Assembly: GCA_029009055.1 (NCBI GenBank) | Contig: JAQXJR010000005.1 | Coordinates: forward strand, 1-43,517 | Origin: Eubacteriales bacterium | GTDB lineage: Bacteria > Bacillota > Clostridia > Peptostreptococcales > Anaerovoracaceae | Length of the DNA stretch: 43,517 nucleotides | Direction: 5' to 3' | Part shown: one piece after another, positions 25,842-36,292 of the stretch | Position numbering within the stretch: the first letter of the stretch is position 1 | Layout of the letters: each line of letters starts with the position of its first letter | Position numbers and translations under genes: made by a program | The notes under the pieces: model-generated | The model's input: the letters and a program-made list of their open reading frames with translations, nothing else | The model's database searches: none | What the model was told of the DNA's origin: nothing

Positions 25842-26168
25842 TTGTTCGCTGAAGAATTAACGAAGATCAAAGAAGCCGAAACCCAAGCTGATCAGATCAT
25901 TAAGGACGCTAAGGCGTACACCCGTAAATCTAAGAGTGATACGCAGGCTGAGGTAGACGGTCTGATCTCTGAGGCCGAGAGCCGCGCTAAAGACGCGTAT
26001 GACGAGCTGCTGAAGGAAGGCAGCGCTGAAGCCGACGCTAAATATGCCGAGTATATGGCCGGCATAAGTAAGAAATGCGATGATATGGCTAAGGCCGCTG
26101 AGGATTCTATGCCTCAGGCTGTCGATATGATCGTGGAAAGGATCGTGAAGTCAAGTGTCAATAGTTAA
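25842..26168 (+). CDS. ntpF: V-type ATPase peripheral-stalk subunit G/H
   Basis: A 108-aa, highly charged, almost wholly helical protein rich in Ala, Glu and Lys, as expected for the small peripheral-stalk subunit (G/H; NtpF in Enterococcus hirae) that pairs with subunit E in a right-handed coiled coil. It starts with TTG after AAAGGGGGTGG; no ATG is available. It is the first gene of the nine-gene ATPase operon, in the order known from E. hirae (F-I-K-E-C-G-A-B-D). Its end overlaps the start of subunit I by 14 bases. Such proteins are weakly conserved, so the identification rests mainly on position and composition. Confidence 0.82.
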   Translation: MFAEELTKIKEAETQADQIIKDAKAYTRKSKSDTQAEVDGLISEAESRAKDAYDELLKEGSAEADAKYAEYMAGISKKCDDMAKAAEDSMPQAVDMIVERIVKSSVNS

Positions 26169-28128
26169 GATGGAGAAGCTGGCTGTCATAGGCCTGAAAT
26201 CAGAGAAAGATAAGCTTCTGCATGAACTCATGGACATTGGCATGGTGGAAATAACGGACCAGGGCTCCCTGCTCGAAGATGAGAAGTGGAGCGCCATAGC
26301 CGAGAGGGACGGTGACGAAGAGAAGATCGCCGGGCTCGAGGCTTCCGTAGGCAGGGTGGAACAAGCTCTGGAACTGGTCCAGAAATACAGTTCCGCTAAG
26401 GAACCGATGATTTTCACCAGGAAGGCTATGAAGAAATCCGATTTCAGTAAGGTGATAAAGGATCCCGATGAGATCGAGGCTAAGGTCAATGACCTGAACG
26501 CTCTGGGAGAGAAAGTCCATTCTCTGAACGATAAACTGAACAGGAATAATTCCGACATAGCGGCGCTCACGCCTTGGAAGGATTACGACCTGCCTCTGGA
26601 CCTTACGGGAACAGACAGGGTGAGATTCGATCTGGGCATGGTGCCGGCGGCGTCAGACGTAGCTAAGCTTAAGGAATCCTGCGCTGACGGGACAGACGGA
26701 GCTGTCACCCTCATAGGAAGCGATAAGGACCTCTCATATCTCACGGTCATGTCTCTGGATGAGGATCACGACCAAGTCATGGATAAGCTGAAGGAATTCG
26801 GCTTCACGCCTGTCCAGTTCACGGGAAGACCGGGAACTCCGGCTGAGAACATAGAGAAGCTTACTAAAGAGAACGCTGAAGCGGAGAGAGAGATAGCCGA
26901 GACCGAGAAGTTGATAGCTGAATACGATAAATATCGTAATGAGCTGGAATGCTATCACGATCAGCTGGCTATGGACGCTGAGCGGGAGAAGATACAGACA
27001 TACATGCTGAAGACAGGTAAGGCCTTCGATTTCGAGGGCTGGGTGCCTTCTAAGTGTAAGGATAAGGTGAATAAACTCCTCGAAGATAACCACTGTATAT
27101 ATGAATACAGAGAGGTCGAGGATGATGAGCATCCTCCGGTAATGCTGAAGGATACTGCCTTCGCCACACCTTTCACAGCCATAGTAGACCTGTATTCCAG
27201 ACCTGATTATCACGGGTTCGACCCGACGAACATACTGGCTGTATTCTATGCCATGTTCTTCGGCATCATGATGAGTGACGCCGGATACGGGCTGGTCATC
27301 GCCCTCGGATGTTTCATCATACTTAAGAAATATCCTGTAGAGGGAATGATGCAGAGGATGCTGAAGACATTCTTCTGGAGCGGCGTGTTCACCATATTCT
27401 GGGGCGCCATGTTCGGAGGCTGGTTCGGCGACCTGATACCGACGCTGGTGAAGCAGTTCACGGGTAAGACGATAACCATAGCGCCTATCTGGTTCAACCC
27501 TCTGGACGACCCGACTAAGCTCCTGATATTCGCCCTCATACTGGGTGTCATCCACCTGTACATAGGTATGGGAATAGACATCTACATGAAGTTCAAGCGC
27601 GGTCAGGTCATGGATGCCATCTGCGACGACGTCGTATGGATGATCATTGTGCTGGGAGCTGTCATCTGGCTGGCCGGCGGAAGCTACGCTCCTGCCCTGG
27701 TAACGCCTGCTAAGTACATAACTATAGCGGCAGCTATATTCGTTCTCGTAACAGGCGGAAGAGATAAGAAAGGCATAGGTAAGATCACAGGCGGAATAGG
27801 CGCCATATATAACGGCGTGACCGGAAACCTGTCCGATATCCTTTCCTACGCGAGACTTCTGGCACTGGGCCTGGCTACAGGAGTAATAGCCACAGTCATC
27901 AATTTGCTGGCTGCCATGGTCGGTAAGGGCGTAGTCGGAGTGATACTAATGGCCGTGATCCTGGTGATAGGACACGTGTTCAATATAGCCATAAACGCTC
28001 TGGGCGCGTACGTACACTCCAGCAGACTTCAGTACATAGAGTTCTTCGGAAGGTTCTACGAGGACGGCGGCGAGCCATTCGCCCCATTCGACAGGAACAC
28101 GAAATATGTCAGACTCACAGACGACTGA
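26155..28128 (+). CDS. ntpI: V-type ATPase subunit I (a-type stator)
   Basis: Membrane stator subunit of 657 aa. The N-terminal half (to about residue 350) is cytoplasmic, with coiled-coil stretches around residues 30-130 and 235-300. The C-terminal half has about eight TM segments starting near ILAVFYAMFFGIMMSDAGYG. The essential Arg that faces the ion-carrying ring lies in LSDILSYARLLALGLATGV, at about residue 568. It begins with GTG at 26155 inside the end of subunit G/H. An ATG at 26170 is possible but would cut the first beta strand (MSIVKMEKLAVIGLK). It forms the ion half-channels with the K ring. Confidence 0.95.
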   Translation: MSIVKMEKLAVIGLKSEKDKLLHELMDIGMVEITDQGSLLEDEKWSAIAERDGDEEKIAGLEASVGRVEQALELVQKYSSAKEPMIFTRKAMKKSDFSKVIKDPDEIEAKVNDLNALGEKVHSLNDKLNRNNSDIAALTPWKDYDLPLDLTGTDRVRFDLGMVPAASDVAKLKESCADGTDGAVTLIGSDKDLSYLTVMSLDEDHDQVMDKLKEFGFTPVQFTGRPGTPAENIEKLTKENAEAEREIAETEKLIAEYDKYRNELECYHDQLAMDAEREKIQTYMLKTGKAFDFEGWVPSKCKDKVNKLLEDNHCIYEYREVEDDEHPPVMLKDTAFATPFTAIVDLYSRPDYHGFDPTNILAVFYAMFFGIMMSDAGYGLVIALGCFIILKKYPVEGMMQRMLKTFFWSGVFTIFWGAMFGGWFGDLIPTLVKQFTGKTITIAPIWFNPLDDPTKLLIFALILGVIHLYIGMGIDIYMKFKRGQVMDAICDDVVWMIIVLGAVIWLAGGSYAPALVTPAKYITIAAAIFVLVTGGRDKKGIGKITGGIGAIYNGVTGNLSDILSYARLLALGLATGVIATVINLLAAMVGKGVVGVILMAVILVIGHVFNIAINALGAYVHSSRLQYIEFFGRFYEDGGEPFAPFDRNTKYVRLTDD

Positions 28129-28143
28129 TTTTAGAGGTCTGAC

Positions 28144-28193
28144 AGTTCATTTAGCAAAGACAATAAATATATGACGTATGACGTCGATGAACT
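28144..28193 (+). promoter_or_regulatory. Hairpin in the spacer before ring subunit K
   Basis: AGTTCAT (28144-28150) and ATGAACT (28187-28193) are perfect inverted arms around a 36-base AT-rich loop containing TATGACG twice. This is the only sizeable spacer (88 bases) inside the operon. It lies before the subunit needed in the highest copy number, so a role in mRNA processing or translation is plausible. Confidence 0.45.
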
Positions 28194-28213
28194 AATACAT
28201 TTTACGGAGGTAA

Positions 28214-28687
<474 letters not shown>

Positions 28688-28716
28688 TTCTTTCGCGGAG
28701 ACGGAGGAACGGATAA

Positions 28717-29307
28717 ATGAGTGATAACGGAGTTGAAAAAATCACTTCCAGGATCATAGACGAGGCTGAGGCTCAAGCCGCTGAAATAAGGAAGGCGAGC
28801 GATGAGCAGAAGCAGGCTGCCCTGGCTGAAGCCGGGGAGAGAGCCGAGAAGATCGTAGCTGACGCTAAGGAGAAGGGCGGAGCCGATAAGGTCCGCGTAG
28901 TAGCCAGACGTCAGGTTGTAGCTGACATAGATGGCAGGAACGCAGTGCTGAAGAGAAAGCAGGAACTGATAAACAGAGCTTTCGATGAGGCGTTAGAGAA
29001 GATAACCAGCTTGGACAGAAGCGAGTATCTCGATTTTCTCGTGAACACAGCTAAGGCCGCGGCTAGCGACGGCGGTGAAGTGATATTGAATAAGAAGGAT
29101 GCCGGCGAATTGGGAAGGACTCTCGTAGACACTCTCAACAGAGAGATAAGCGGCGGGAAGTTCACTCTCTCTGAAGAGACCCGCGACATCAGAGCCGGCC
29201 TATTTATCAGAAGCGGTAAAGTATATTACGACGGTTCCGTGGAGTCCATGCTTAGGGACTCCAGAAGCAGCCTGGCTGCTGAAGCCGCCGGGATCCTCTT
29301 CCGCTAA
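28717..29307 (+). CDS. ntpE: V-type ATPase subunit E (peripheral stalk)
   Basis: A 196-aa peripheral-stalk subunit. The N-terminal half (to about residue 95) is a long Ala/Glu/Lys-rich helix that would pair with subunit G/H. The C-terminal globular half (ITSLDRSEYLDFLVNTA ... IRAGLFIRSGKVYYDGSVESML) binds the head. The GGFxxxxG-type C-terminal motif is modified to AGLFIRSG. GGAGGAAC precedes the ATG, 29 bases after ntpK. Together with G/H it holds the A3B3 head against rotation. Confidence 0.92.
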   Translation: MSDNGVEKITSRIIDEAEAQAAEIRKASDEQKQAALAEAGERAEKIVADAKEKGGADKVRVVARRQVVADIDGRNAVLKRKQELINRAFDEALEKITSLDRSEYLDFLVNTAKAAASDGGEVILNKKDAGELGRTLVDTLNREISGGKFTLSEETRDIRAGLFIRSGKVYYDGSVESMLRDSRSSLAAEAAGILFR

Positions 29308-29317
29308 GGAGTAGGAA

Positions 29318-30325
29318 ATGGCAGTAAAAGACATTTACAGCTATACATTCACGGATGCTTTGATAGGGTGCGAGGCGAGTAAGCTCATGAACAGGCAGGA
29401 CCTGAACAGGGTGGCTTCCGCTAAGAGCCTGGCCCAGGCGGCGTCCATGCTGCAGGATTTCGGCTACGAGGAATCACCGGAGCTGGAAGCGGGCGACACA
29501 GACGCTTTCATAGCCAGGGAGCAGAACGCGCTCCACGAGAAGGTGTTCGGGACTCTGGAACATCCGGAGGAACTGGACTTCTTCACTTTGCCGGGGGACT
29601 TCCTGAATATTAAGGTTTGCCTTAAGAGTGAAGCCCTGGGAAGGACGCCTGACGCATCAGACCTGGTATCTACGGGAAGCATAGATAAGAATTCCATGCT
29701 GGCCTGGATCCGCGAGAGAAATTACGTGTTCATGCCTAATGCCATGAAACACGCCATCATAGACGCGACTGACCTCTACAGCAGGAGCAGCGACCCGCAG
29801 GACATAGACCTCGTAGTCGATAAGGCCTGCTATAAGCTGGTTTCCGAGGCTGCTGACGAAACAGGCGATGATATCATCATAAACGCCGTTAAGGTGAAGA
29901 TAGATACGCTGAACCTGAAAGCTTTCGCCAGACTTAAGAGGATGGGAAGGCCATGGTCTTTCTTCGAGAGGGTATACCTCGAGGGTGGAAACGTGCCTAA
30001 GGATTTCTTCATTACCAATTACGAGGAACCATATTCCCAGATAGCTGATAAGCTCGTGCCATACGGACTTAAGGACGTTATGAGCGAGGGCGGTCAGCAG
30101 CTTAAGGACACGGGAAGCTTCGCGGCCCTGGAGAGACTCTCTGACGACGCTGTGATGGAAGCATATAAGAAAGCTAAGTATGAAACGTTCGGTCTGTCGC
30201 CGATCGCCGCGTACTGGTACGCAAAGAACACTGAGATCGATAACCTCAGGCTGATTTTCACGGGAATAGTGATAGGATCAGACCGCTCGAGGGTCTTCGA
30301 CATGCTGAGGGAGCCTTATGTATAA
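29318..30325 (+). CDS. ntpC: V-type ATPase subunit C (central shaft to ring coupling)
   Basis: A 335-aa subunit of the V/A-ATPase C (d-type) family, the funnel that links the central stalk to the K ring. Family features are the helical repeats and the C-terminal block AYWYAKNTEIDNLRLIFTG followed by a short tail. The start lies 10 bases after ntpE with GGAGTAGG upstream. Its end overlaps the F/G gene by 8 bases. No residue-level anomaly was seen. Confidence 0.93.
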   Translation: MAVKDIYSYTFTDALIGCEASKLMNRQDLNRVASAKSLAQAASMLQDFGYEESPELEAGDTDAFIAREQNALHEKVFGTLEHPEELDFFTLPGDFLNIKVCLKSEALGRTPDASDLVSTGSIDKNSMLAWIRERNYVFMPNAMKHAIIDATDLYSRSSDPQDIDLVVDKACYKLVSEAADETGDDIIINAVKVKIDTLNLKAFARLKRMGRPWSFFERVYLEGGNVPKDFFITNYEEPYSQIADKLVPYGLKDVMSEGGQQLKDTGSFAALERLSDDAVMEAYKKAKYETFGLSPIAAYWYAKNTEIDNLRLIFTGIVIGSDRSRVFDMLREPYV

Positions 30326-30641
30326 AATCGGAATTATAGGCGACAGAGAATCCGTATCAGGCTTTAAGGCTGTAGGTATAGACGTATTCACATGCGATTC
30401 CGGAGAGGCTGCTTCTAAAGCCCTTCGGGACATGGCTGATGACGGCTACGCCATAATATACATCACGGAGGATCTGTCGGAGAAGATCGAGGATGATATA
30501 GATAAATATAAGGATGTTATGTTACCAGCGGTCATTCCTATCCCTGGTAAAGGAGGTCCGTCAGGTAACGGGCTCAGAAACGTTAGTAAGGCAGTCGAGA
30601 GAGCTGTCGGTTCAGACATCCTTTTTGGTGGAGGTAAATAA
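30318..30641 (+). CDS. ntpG: V-type ATPase subunit F (NtpG, central shaft)
   Basis: A 107-aa central-stalk subunit with the Rossmann-like N-terminus of the family (MYKIGIIGDRESVSGFKAVG), AIIYITEDLSEKI and PAVIPIPGKGG. It is known as F in A-type enzymes and NtpG in E. hirae. It overlaps ntpC by 8 bases and abuts ntpA with no gap, so all three are translationally coupled. It binds subunit D in the rotor. Confidence 0.94.
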   Translation: MYKIGIIGDRESVSGFKAVGIDVFTCDSGEAASKALRDMADDGYAIIYITEDLSEKIEDDIDKYKDVMLPAVIPIPGKGGPSGNGLRNVSKAVERAVGSDILFGGGK

Positions 30642-32414
30642 ATGAGTCAGGGAAAAGTCGTTAAAGTATCAGGACCGCTGGTAGTCGCTTCCGGAATGGA
30701 AGAGGCTAACATGTTCGACGTAGTTCGTGTAGGCGACCTGGGACTTATTGGCGAGATAATCGAGATGAGAGGCGATGAGGCTTCCATCCAGGTATACGAG
30801 GAGACAGCCGGCTTAGGACCGGGCGCTCCTGTAGAATCCACAGGCGCCAGACTTTCTGTAGAGCTGGGACCTGGACTTATCGGAAACATTTACGATGGTA
30901 TCCAGAGACCGCTCGAGGAGATCTATGAGCAGTACGGCAGCAACATCACCAGAGGTGTAAACGTTCCTGCCCTGAACAGAGATAAGAAGTGGACATTCGT
31001 TCCTACAGCTAAGGTGGGAGACGAAGTAGAAGCCGGAGATATAGTTGGTACAGTCCAGGAGACTGTTATCGTCCAGCAGAAGATCATGGTACCTTACGGA
31101 GTAAGCGGTAAGATCACAGACATTAAGTCAGGAGACTTCACCGTAACGGATACCATTTGCACGGTAGAGAAGGAGAACGGCGAGACAGAAGAGCTAACGC
31201 TCATGCAGAAGTGGCCTGTCCGTGTAGCGAGACCATATAAAGAGAAGATGGTCCCAGATATGCCGCTGGTTACAGGACAGAGAGTAATCGATACATTCTT
31301 CCCTATAGCAAAGGGCGGCGTCGCTGCTGTCCCTGGACCATTCGGTTCCGGTAAGACGGTAGTTCAGCACCAGCTGGCTAAGTGGGCGGACGCTGATATC
31401 GTAGTCTACATCGGCTGCGGCGAGCGTGGAAACGAGATGACAGACGTACTGATGGAGTTTCCGGAACTTAAGGACCCACGCACAGGAGAGTCCCTGATGA
31501 AGAGAACTATCCTGATCGCTAACACGTCTGATATGCCTGTAGCGGCCAGAGAGGCTTCTATTTACACAGGAATCACTATCGCGGAATACTTCAGAGACAT
31601 GGGTTATTCCGTAGCCCTGATGGCAGACTCCACATCCAGATGGGCCGAGGCTCTTCGTGAGATGTCAGGACGTCTGGAAGAGATGCCTGGTGAGGAAGGA
31701 TACCCTGCTTACCTGGCTTCCAGACTGGCTCAGTTCTACGAGAGAGCGGGAAGAACAGTTTCACTCGGACATGAGGACCGTATCGGAGCTCTGTCCGCTA
31801 TCGGAGCTGTATCGCCTCCGGGAGGAGATATTTCCGAGCCAGTATCACAGGCTACACTTAGGATCGTTAAGGTATTCTGGTCTCTGGACGCTAACCTGGC
31901 TCACGCCAGGCACTTCCCAGCTATCAACTGGCTGAGCTCTTACTCGCTTTATGTGGATAGGCTCACAGCTTGGTTCGAGGAGAACGTTAATAAGGAATTC
32001 CCGGTACTTCGCAGCAGGGCTTTATCGCTGCTGCAGGAAGAGGCTGAACTGAACGAGGTAGTACAGCTGGTCGGAGTAGACGCCCTGTCATTCGAAGACA
32101 GGATCAAGCTGGAAGCTTGTAAGTCCATCCGTGAGGATTACCTGCACCAGAACGCTTTCCACGATGTGGACACATTCTCATCCATGAATAAACAGTATAA
32201 GCTGCTGAAGCTCATCATGATGTACTACGATGTCTGCGAAGACGCTGTTAAGAAGGGCGCTCCATTCGCTGACCTCGCTACGCTTCCTGTAAGAGAGAGG
32301 ATAGGACGTTTTAAGTACATAGTGGAGGATGACGTAGATAAGTCATACGATGAGTACGCTAAGGAGCTCAGAGATGAGGCAGCCGCGCTTACGAAGGAGG
32401 ATGAAGAGCTGTGA
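30642..32414 (+). CDS. ntpA: V-type ATPase catalytic subunit A
   Basis: Catalytic nucleotide-binding subunit, 590 aa. Walker A GPFGSGKT is at about residues 232-239, followed by [12 protein letters not shown] with the catalytic Glu, Walker-B-like [25 protein letters not shown], and the bulge region (residues about 110-190) that sets A apart from B and F-type beta chains. It starts directly after ntpG with GGAGGT upstream. Its GTGA junction overlaps ntpB. Codon use resembles the PFOR genes, so it is probably highly expressed. It can hydrolyse ATP to pump ions or make ATP from the gradient. Confidence 0.97.
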   Translation: MSQGKVVKVSGPLVVASGMEEANMFDVVRVGDLGLIGEIIEMRGDEASIQVYEETAGLGPGAPVESTGARLSVELGPGLIGNIYDGIQRPLEEIYEQYGSNITRGVNVPALNRDKKWTFVPTAKVGDEVEAGDIVGTVQETVIVQQKIMVPYGVSGKITDIKSGDFTVTDTICTVEKENGETEELTLMQKWPVRVARPYKEKMVPDMPLVTGQRVIDTFFPIAKGGVAAVPGPFGSGKTVVQHQLAKWADADIVVYIGCGERGNEMTDVLMEFPELKDPRTGESLMKRTILIANTSDMPVAAREASIYTGITIAEYFRDMGYSVALMADSTSRWAEALREMSGRLEEMPGEEGYPAYLASRLAQFYERAGRTVSLGHEDRIGALSAIGAVSPPGGDISEPVSQATLRIVKVFWSLDANLAHARHFPAINWLSSYSLYVDRLTAWFEENVNKEFPVLRSRALSLLQEEAELNEVVQLVGVDALSFEDRIKLEACKSIREDYLHQNAFHDVDTFSSMNKQYKLLKLIMMYYDVCEDAVKKGAPFADLATLPVRERIGRFKYIVEDDVDKSYDEYAKELRDEAAALTKEDEEL

Positions 32415-33868
32415 TAAAGGAATATAAGACAATATCGGAAGTCGCCGGTCCTCTGATGATGGTTAAGAACGTAGAGAACGTTACTTACGATGAGCTCGGC
32501 GAGATAAAGCTGCAGAACGGAGAGATCAGAAACTGCAGAGTCCTGGAAATAGACGGAAATAACGCCCTGGTCCAGCTGTTCGAGGATTCAGCCGGAATAA
32601 ACCTGAAGGAGTCTTCCGTAAGGTTCCTGGGACACGGAACAGAGCTGGCCGTATCTCCTGAGATGCTGGGAAGGATCTTCGACGGAATGGGAAGACCTGC
32701 CGACGGAGGCCCTGACATCATAGCTGAGAAGCACCTGGACATGAACGGACTTCCTATGAACCCGGCAGCCAGAGACTACCCGGCTGAGTTCATTCAGACA
32801 GGAGTTTCCGCTATAGACGGACTGAACACACTGGTTAGAGGACAGAAACTCCCTATTTTCTCAGGAAGCGGACTTCCTCACGCCGACCTGGCAGCTCAGA
32901 TCGCTAGACAGGCTAAGGTACTGGGAGACGAGGGAAGCAACTTCGCCGTAGTATTCGCCGCTATCGGTATCACATATGAAGAGGCTGACTTCTTCGCTTC
33001 AGACTTCAGAAGGACAGGAGCCATAGATAGAACAGTAATGTTCATGAACCTGGCTAACGACCCTGCCGTAGAGAGAATCGCCACACCTCGTATGGCCCTG
33101 ACAGCCGCTGAGTACCTGGCATTCGACCTCGGTATGCACGTGCTGGTAATCATGACAGATATCACGAACTACGCTGAAGCCCTCCGTGAGATCTCGGCAG
33201 CCCGTAAGGAAGTACCGGGAAGAAGAGGATACCCAGGCTACCTGTACACAGACCTTGCGACCATGTATGAGAGAGCCGGAAGAAAGAAGGGCTACGACGG
33301 ATCTGTAACTTTGATCCCTATCGTAACCATGCCTGAGGATGATATCACTCATCCTATCCCTGACCTTACAGGATACATCACAGAGGGACAGATCATCCTG
33401 TCCAGAGACCTGTATAGAAAGGGCATCAAGCCGCCTATAGACGTACTGCCTTCACTTTCTCGACTGAAGGATAAGGGAATCGGTGTAGGTAAGACCCGTG
33501 AGGATCACGCTGACACCATGAACCAGCTGTTCTCAGCTTACGCTCAGGGTAAATCCAACCTGGAACTCATGACCATCCTGGGCGAGGCCGCTCTTACGGA
33601 GACAGACCTTAAGTACGCGAGATTCAGCGAGGAATTCGAGAAGAGATACGTTTCTCAGGGTTACGACACTGATAGAAGCATAGAGGAAACTCTGAACATA
33701 GGCTGGGATCTTCTGAAGATGCTGCCGAGAACAGAGCTGAGAAGAATCGACGATAAGCTGATAGATAAGTATCTGGGACAGGAAGAGGCTGAGAAGGCTC
33801 CTGAGGCTGAGGCTCCTGCTGAACCTGCCGCGGACGCTGAGGAAGCTGAAGCTGAGAAAACAGAGTAA
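32411..33868 (+). CDS. ntpB: V-type ATPase regulatory subunit B
   Basis: Non-catalytic nucleotide-binding subunit, 485 aa, lacking a Walker A ([20 protein letters not shown] instead), with [15 protein letters not shown] and [20 protein letters not shown] typical of B subunits. It begins with GTG at 32411 overlapping the ntpA stop. An extra C-terminal tail of about 25 residues made almost only of Ala, Glu, Pro and Lys ([20 protein letters not shown]) extends past the family end and is likely disordered. Three A and three B subunits form the head. Confidence 0.96.
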   Translation: MIKEYKTISEVAGPLMMVKNVENVTYDELGEIKLQNGEIRNCRVLEIDGNNALVQLFEDSAGINLKESSVRFLGHGTELAVSPEMLGRIFDGMGRPADGGPDIIAEKHLDMNGLPMNPAARDYPAEFIQTGVSAIDGLNTLVRGQKLPIFSGSGLPHADLAAQIARQAKVLGDEGSNFAVVFAAIGITYEEADFFASDFRRTGAIDRTVMFMNLANDPAVERIATPRMALTAAEYLAFDLGMHVLVIMTDITNYAEALREISAARKEVPGRRGYPGYLYTDLATMYERAGRKKGYDGSVTLIPIVTMPEDDITHPIPDLTGYITEGQIILSRDLYRKGIKPPIDVLPSLSRLKDKGIGVGKTREDHADTMNQLFSAYAQGKSNLELMTILGEAALTETDLKYARFSEEFEKRYVSQGYDTDRSIEETLNIGWDLLKMLPRTELRRIDDKLIDKYLGQEEAEKAPEAEAPAEPAADAEEAEAEKTE

Positions 33869-33877
33869 GGTGATCAT

Positions 33878-34573
33878 ATGGAGAGGATGAATGTCAACCC
33901 TACCAGGATGATGCTCACATCCCTTAAGGGTAAACTTAAGACAGCCACCCGCGGCCATAAGCTCATGAAGGATAAGAGAGACCAGCTGATGAAAGAATTC
34001 CTGGACTTGGCCAGAGAGAACGGCCGGCTCAGGAAGGAAGTCGAAGAGAAGCTGCAGGGAGTATACGACAGCTTCAGGCTGGCGTCCGCAGTCATGAGCA
34101 GAGAGGTCATGAACGAGTCGCTCATGTATCCTAAACAGGGCGTAGAGCTCTCAGTCAGGACGAAGAACATCATGAGCGTCGACGTTCCTGAGTTCGATTT
34201 TAAGACGACCGCGAAGGATCCTTCCGATATATACGCTTACGGTATGGCCGGCACATCAGGAGAACTGGATAAAGCCATCTCCGACATGTCAGAGATATTC
34301 CCTCTGCTGCTGGAATTAGCCGCGAAGGAGAAGGAGACCCAGCTCCTGGCAGCTGAGCTCGAGAAGACCCGCCGCCGTGTAAACGCGCTGGAATACGTGA
34401 TGATCCCGAGGCTGGAAGTTACAATTAAATACATTCAGATGAAGCTCGATGAGAACGAGAGAGGAAATCAGACCCGCCTGATGAAGGTTAAGGACATGAT
34501 GCTCGAGGAAGCCATCGAGAAGAAGATAGCTGAAGACGAAGCCGCTATCCGGGAGTATAATAAGGTATCATAG
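33878..34573 (+). CDS. ntpD: V-type ATPase subunit D (rotor axle)
   Basis: A 231-aa central-shaft subunit. Family features are the N-terminal VNPTRMMLTSLKGKLKTATRG helix start, long antiparallel N- and C-terminal helices forming the axle, and the C-terminal RRRVNALEYVMIPRLEVTIKYI motif that contacts the head. It lies 9 bases after ntpB with AAGGTGATC before the ATG and is the last gene before the terminator at 34607-34635. Confidence 0.95.
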   Translation: MERMNVNPTRMMLTSLKGKLKTATRGHKLMKDKRDQLMKEFLDLARENGRLRKEVEEKLQGVYDSFRLASAVMSREVMNESLMYPKQGVELSVRTKNIMSVDVPEFDFKTTAKDPSDIYAYGMAGTSGELDKAISDMSEIFPLLLELAAKEKETQLLAAELEKTRRRVNALEYVMIPRLEVTIKYIQMKLDENERGNQTRLMKVKDMMLEEAIEKKIAEDEAAIREYNKVS

Positions 34574-34606
34574 CTTTATTTACCGGGGTAGAGACATCGT
34601 AAAACA

Positions 34607-34635
34607 GGGCCCGGGCGTATACCCGGGTCTTTTTC
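34607..34635 (+). terminator. Terminator of V-ATPase operon
   Basis: GC-rich stem GGCCCGGG / CCCGGGTC around CGTATA, followed by TTTTTCT. Confidence 0.88.
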
Positions 34636-34727
34636 TATCCCGCAAAGCATATCCGGCCCATGGCTCAGGAGCGGTTTGGAATCGCGGCAGCCAATAGGGC
34701 TCGAATAATCAATTTAGAGGTGTATTT

Positions 34728-36221
34728 ATGGAAAAAGGCGAGAAATTAAGTATAGAGATAACGGACGTAACTTCGGCGGGAGACGGCTTGGGAAGGAGTA
34801 TAGAAGGAGCAGCTATATTCGTCCACGGTGCTCTCCCGGGCGATACCGTTACGTGTGAGCTTACGAAGGTTAAGAAGAACTACGCGATTGCGAAGCTCGT
34901 ATCCGTTGATATCGCTTCCGAGCACCGGACGGGCGCAGCCTGTCCGTACATGGGAAGGTGTGGCGGATGTGTCTTCGGCGGCTATGATTACGAGAAGCAG
35001 CTGGAAATAAAGAAGAAACATGTGGAAGACGCGTTCAGCCGCATTGGTAAGATAGAGAATGTGAACGTGGAGAAGGTCATAGGCATGGAGAGGCCTCTTC
35101 GCTGTCGGAATAAGGCGACGTTCACATTCTACGAGAAGCGTAAGGGCTCGGAAGAGATAGGCTTCGGCTTCTATGAGGCAGGCTCTCACAGGATAGCTGG
35201 TGTGGAGGACTGCCGGCTCCAGACCGAAGCCGCTGTCGCCGCTGCCGGGGCTACGGCCAGGTTCATGACCGAAACCAGCGTGACCGCTTACGATAAGAGG
35301 AGCCGCCGGGGGACTGTCATGAATCTGGTGGTCCGCACATCCTCATTAAATGGAAGCGTTATGGCGATTCTGGTCGTGAACGGTAAGGATAATAAGTGGC
35401 AGCGGCTGGATCTGGCCGTCCTGGCCGAAGCCATGGACGAAGCGGTTTACGAGGCCGGGATGAGAGCCGCGGAGGCTGAGGCCGGCTCCGGGCCTTCCGG
35501 GCTGGTGCAGGCCCGCGAGTCTGAAGGCCAGCTGGAGCCGAAATATTCGTTAGAGAGCTTCTATCTGAATATCAACAAGGGCGAGGGGCCGGGCATATTC
35601 GGGAAGAAGTTCGAGTTCGTGGCGGGAACCCATACTATAGTGGATGCTATAGGCCTGGCCCGCTTCGAGCTGTCGCCGGAGTCTTTCTATCAGGTGAACG
35701 GCGAGGGGGCGGAGAAGCTCTATGACGCTGTCTGGGGCTACGCCGGGCTTCAGGACGGCCAGACTGTGTTCGACCTATATTGCGGCGTTGGAAGCATAGG
35801 ACTCTACCTTTCTAAGAGGGCTCATGATAAGATCCGCCTGATCGGGATAGAATCTAATAAGAGCGCCTGCCTGAACGCAAACAGGAACGCTGTGATAAAC
35901 AGAGTCGTGAATGCCTTATATTACCAGGGGAAGGCGGAGGAAGTCCTACCGGATCTCCTGGAGAAAGAACCGGAATTAAGAGCTGACGTAGCGGTCCTGG
36001 ATCCCCCGAGGGCTGGCTGCGATCAGGCTTTGCTGGAGTCAGTAACATCTGTAGGTCCGGATCGGATAATCTATGTTTCCTGCGACCAGCCGACAGCCGC
36101 CCGGGACATGCTCTATCTCAGCGATAAGGGTTATGAGCTCGTGGAGACGACAGTCGTGGATATGTTCCCGTTCACCGGCAGGGTGGAATCGGTGACGCTG
36201 CTCAGGAAAAGTAGCGAATAA
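34728..36221 (+). CDS. rlmD: 23S rRNA (uracil-C5) methyltransferase, RlmD/RumA-like
   Basis: SAM-dependent m5U methyltransferase of the TrmA family, 497 aa. An N-terminal TRAM domain (residues about 1-60, DVTSAGDGLGRSIEGAAIFV) is followed by iron-sulfur cysteines Cys72, Cys78 and Cys81, with a fourth in EDCRL. The SAM-binding motif is FDLYCGVGSIGLYL and the substrate motif is LDPPRAGCD. YVSCDQPTAARD holds the catalytic Cys (many relatives have SCNP or SCDP). It may act on 23S rRNA; Firmicutes often have two paralogs, so the exact position methylated is uncertain. AGAGGTG precedes the ATG. Its stop codon is part of the first of two tandem repeats upstream of the next gene. Confidence 0.92.
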   Translation: MEKGEKLSIEITDVTSAGDGLGRSIEGAAIFVHGALPGDTVTCELTKVKKNYAIAKLVSVDIASEHRTGAACPYMGRCGGCVFGGYDYEKQLEIKKKHVEDAFSRIGKIENVNVEKVIGMERPLRCRNKATFTFYEKRKGSEEIGFGFYEAGSHRIAGVEDCRLQTEAAVAAAGATARFMTETSVTAYDKRSRRGTVMNLVVRTSSLNGSVMAILVVNGKDNKWQRLDLAVLAEAMDEAVYEAGMRAAEAEAGSGPSGLVQARESEGQLEPKYSLESFYLNINKGEGPGIFGKKFEFVAGTHTIVDAIGLARFELSPESFYQVNGEGAEKLYDAVWGYAGLQDGQTVFDLYCGVGSIGLYLSKRAHDKIRLIGIESNKSACLNANRNAVINRVVNALYYQGKAEEVLPDLLEKEPELRADVAVLDPPRAGCDQALLESVTSVGPDRIIYVSCDQPTAARDMLYLSDKGYELVETTVVDMFPFTGRVESVTLLRKSSE

Positions 36222-36249
36222 AGTGGTGAAAAAAGTAGCGAATAAAGTG
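36207..36249 (+). repeat. Two 19-bp tandem repeats before the AlbA-domain gene
   Basis: AAAAGTAGCGAATAAAGTG occurs twice without change (36207-36225 and 36231-36249, period 24), followed by the palindrome ATGATATCAT (36255-36264). The first copy overlaps the last codons and stop of the rRNA methyltransferase. Placed just upstream of a DNA-binding regulator, it looks like an operator for autoregulation. Confidence 0.75.
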
Positions 36250-36292
36250 ACGATATGATATCATTTATGTAGACTGTGGAGGAGGTGAAGCT

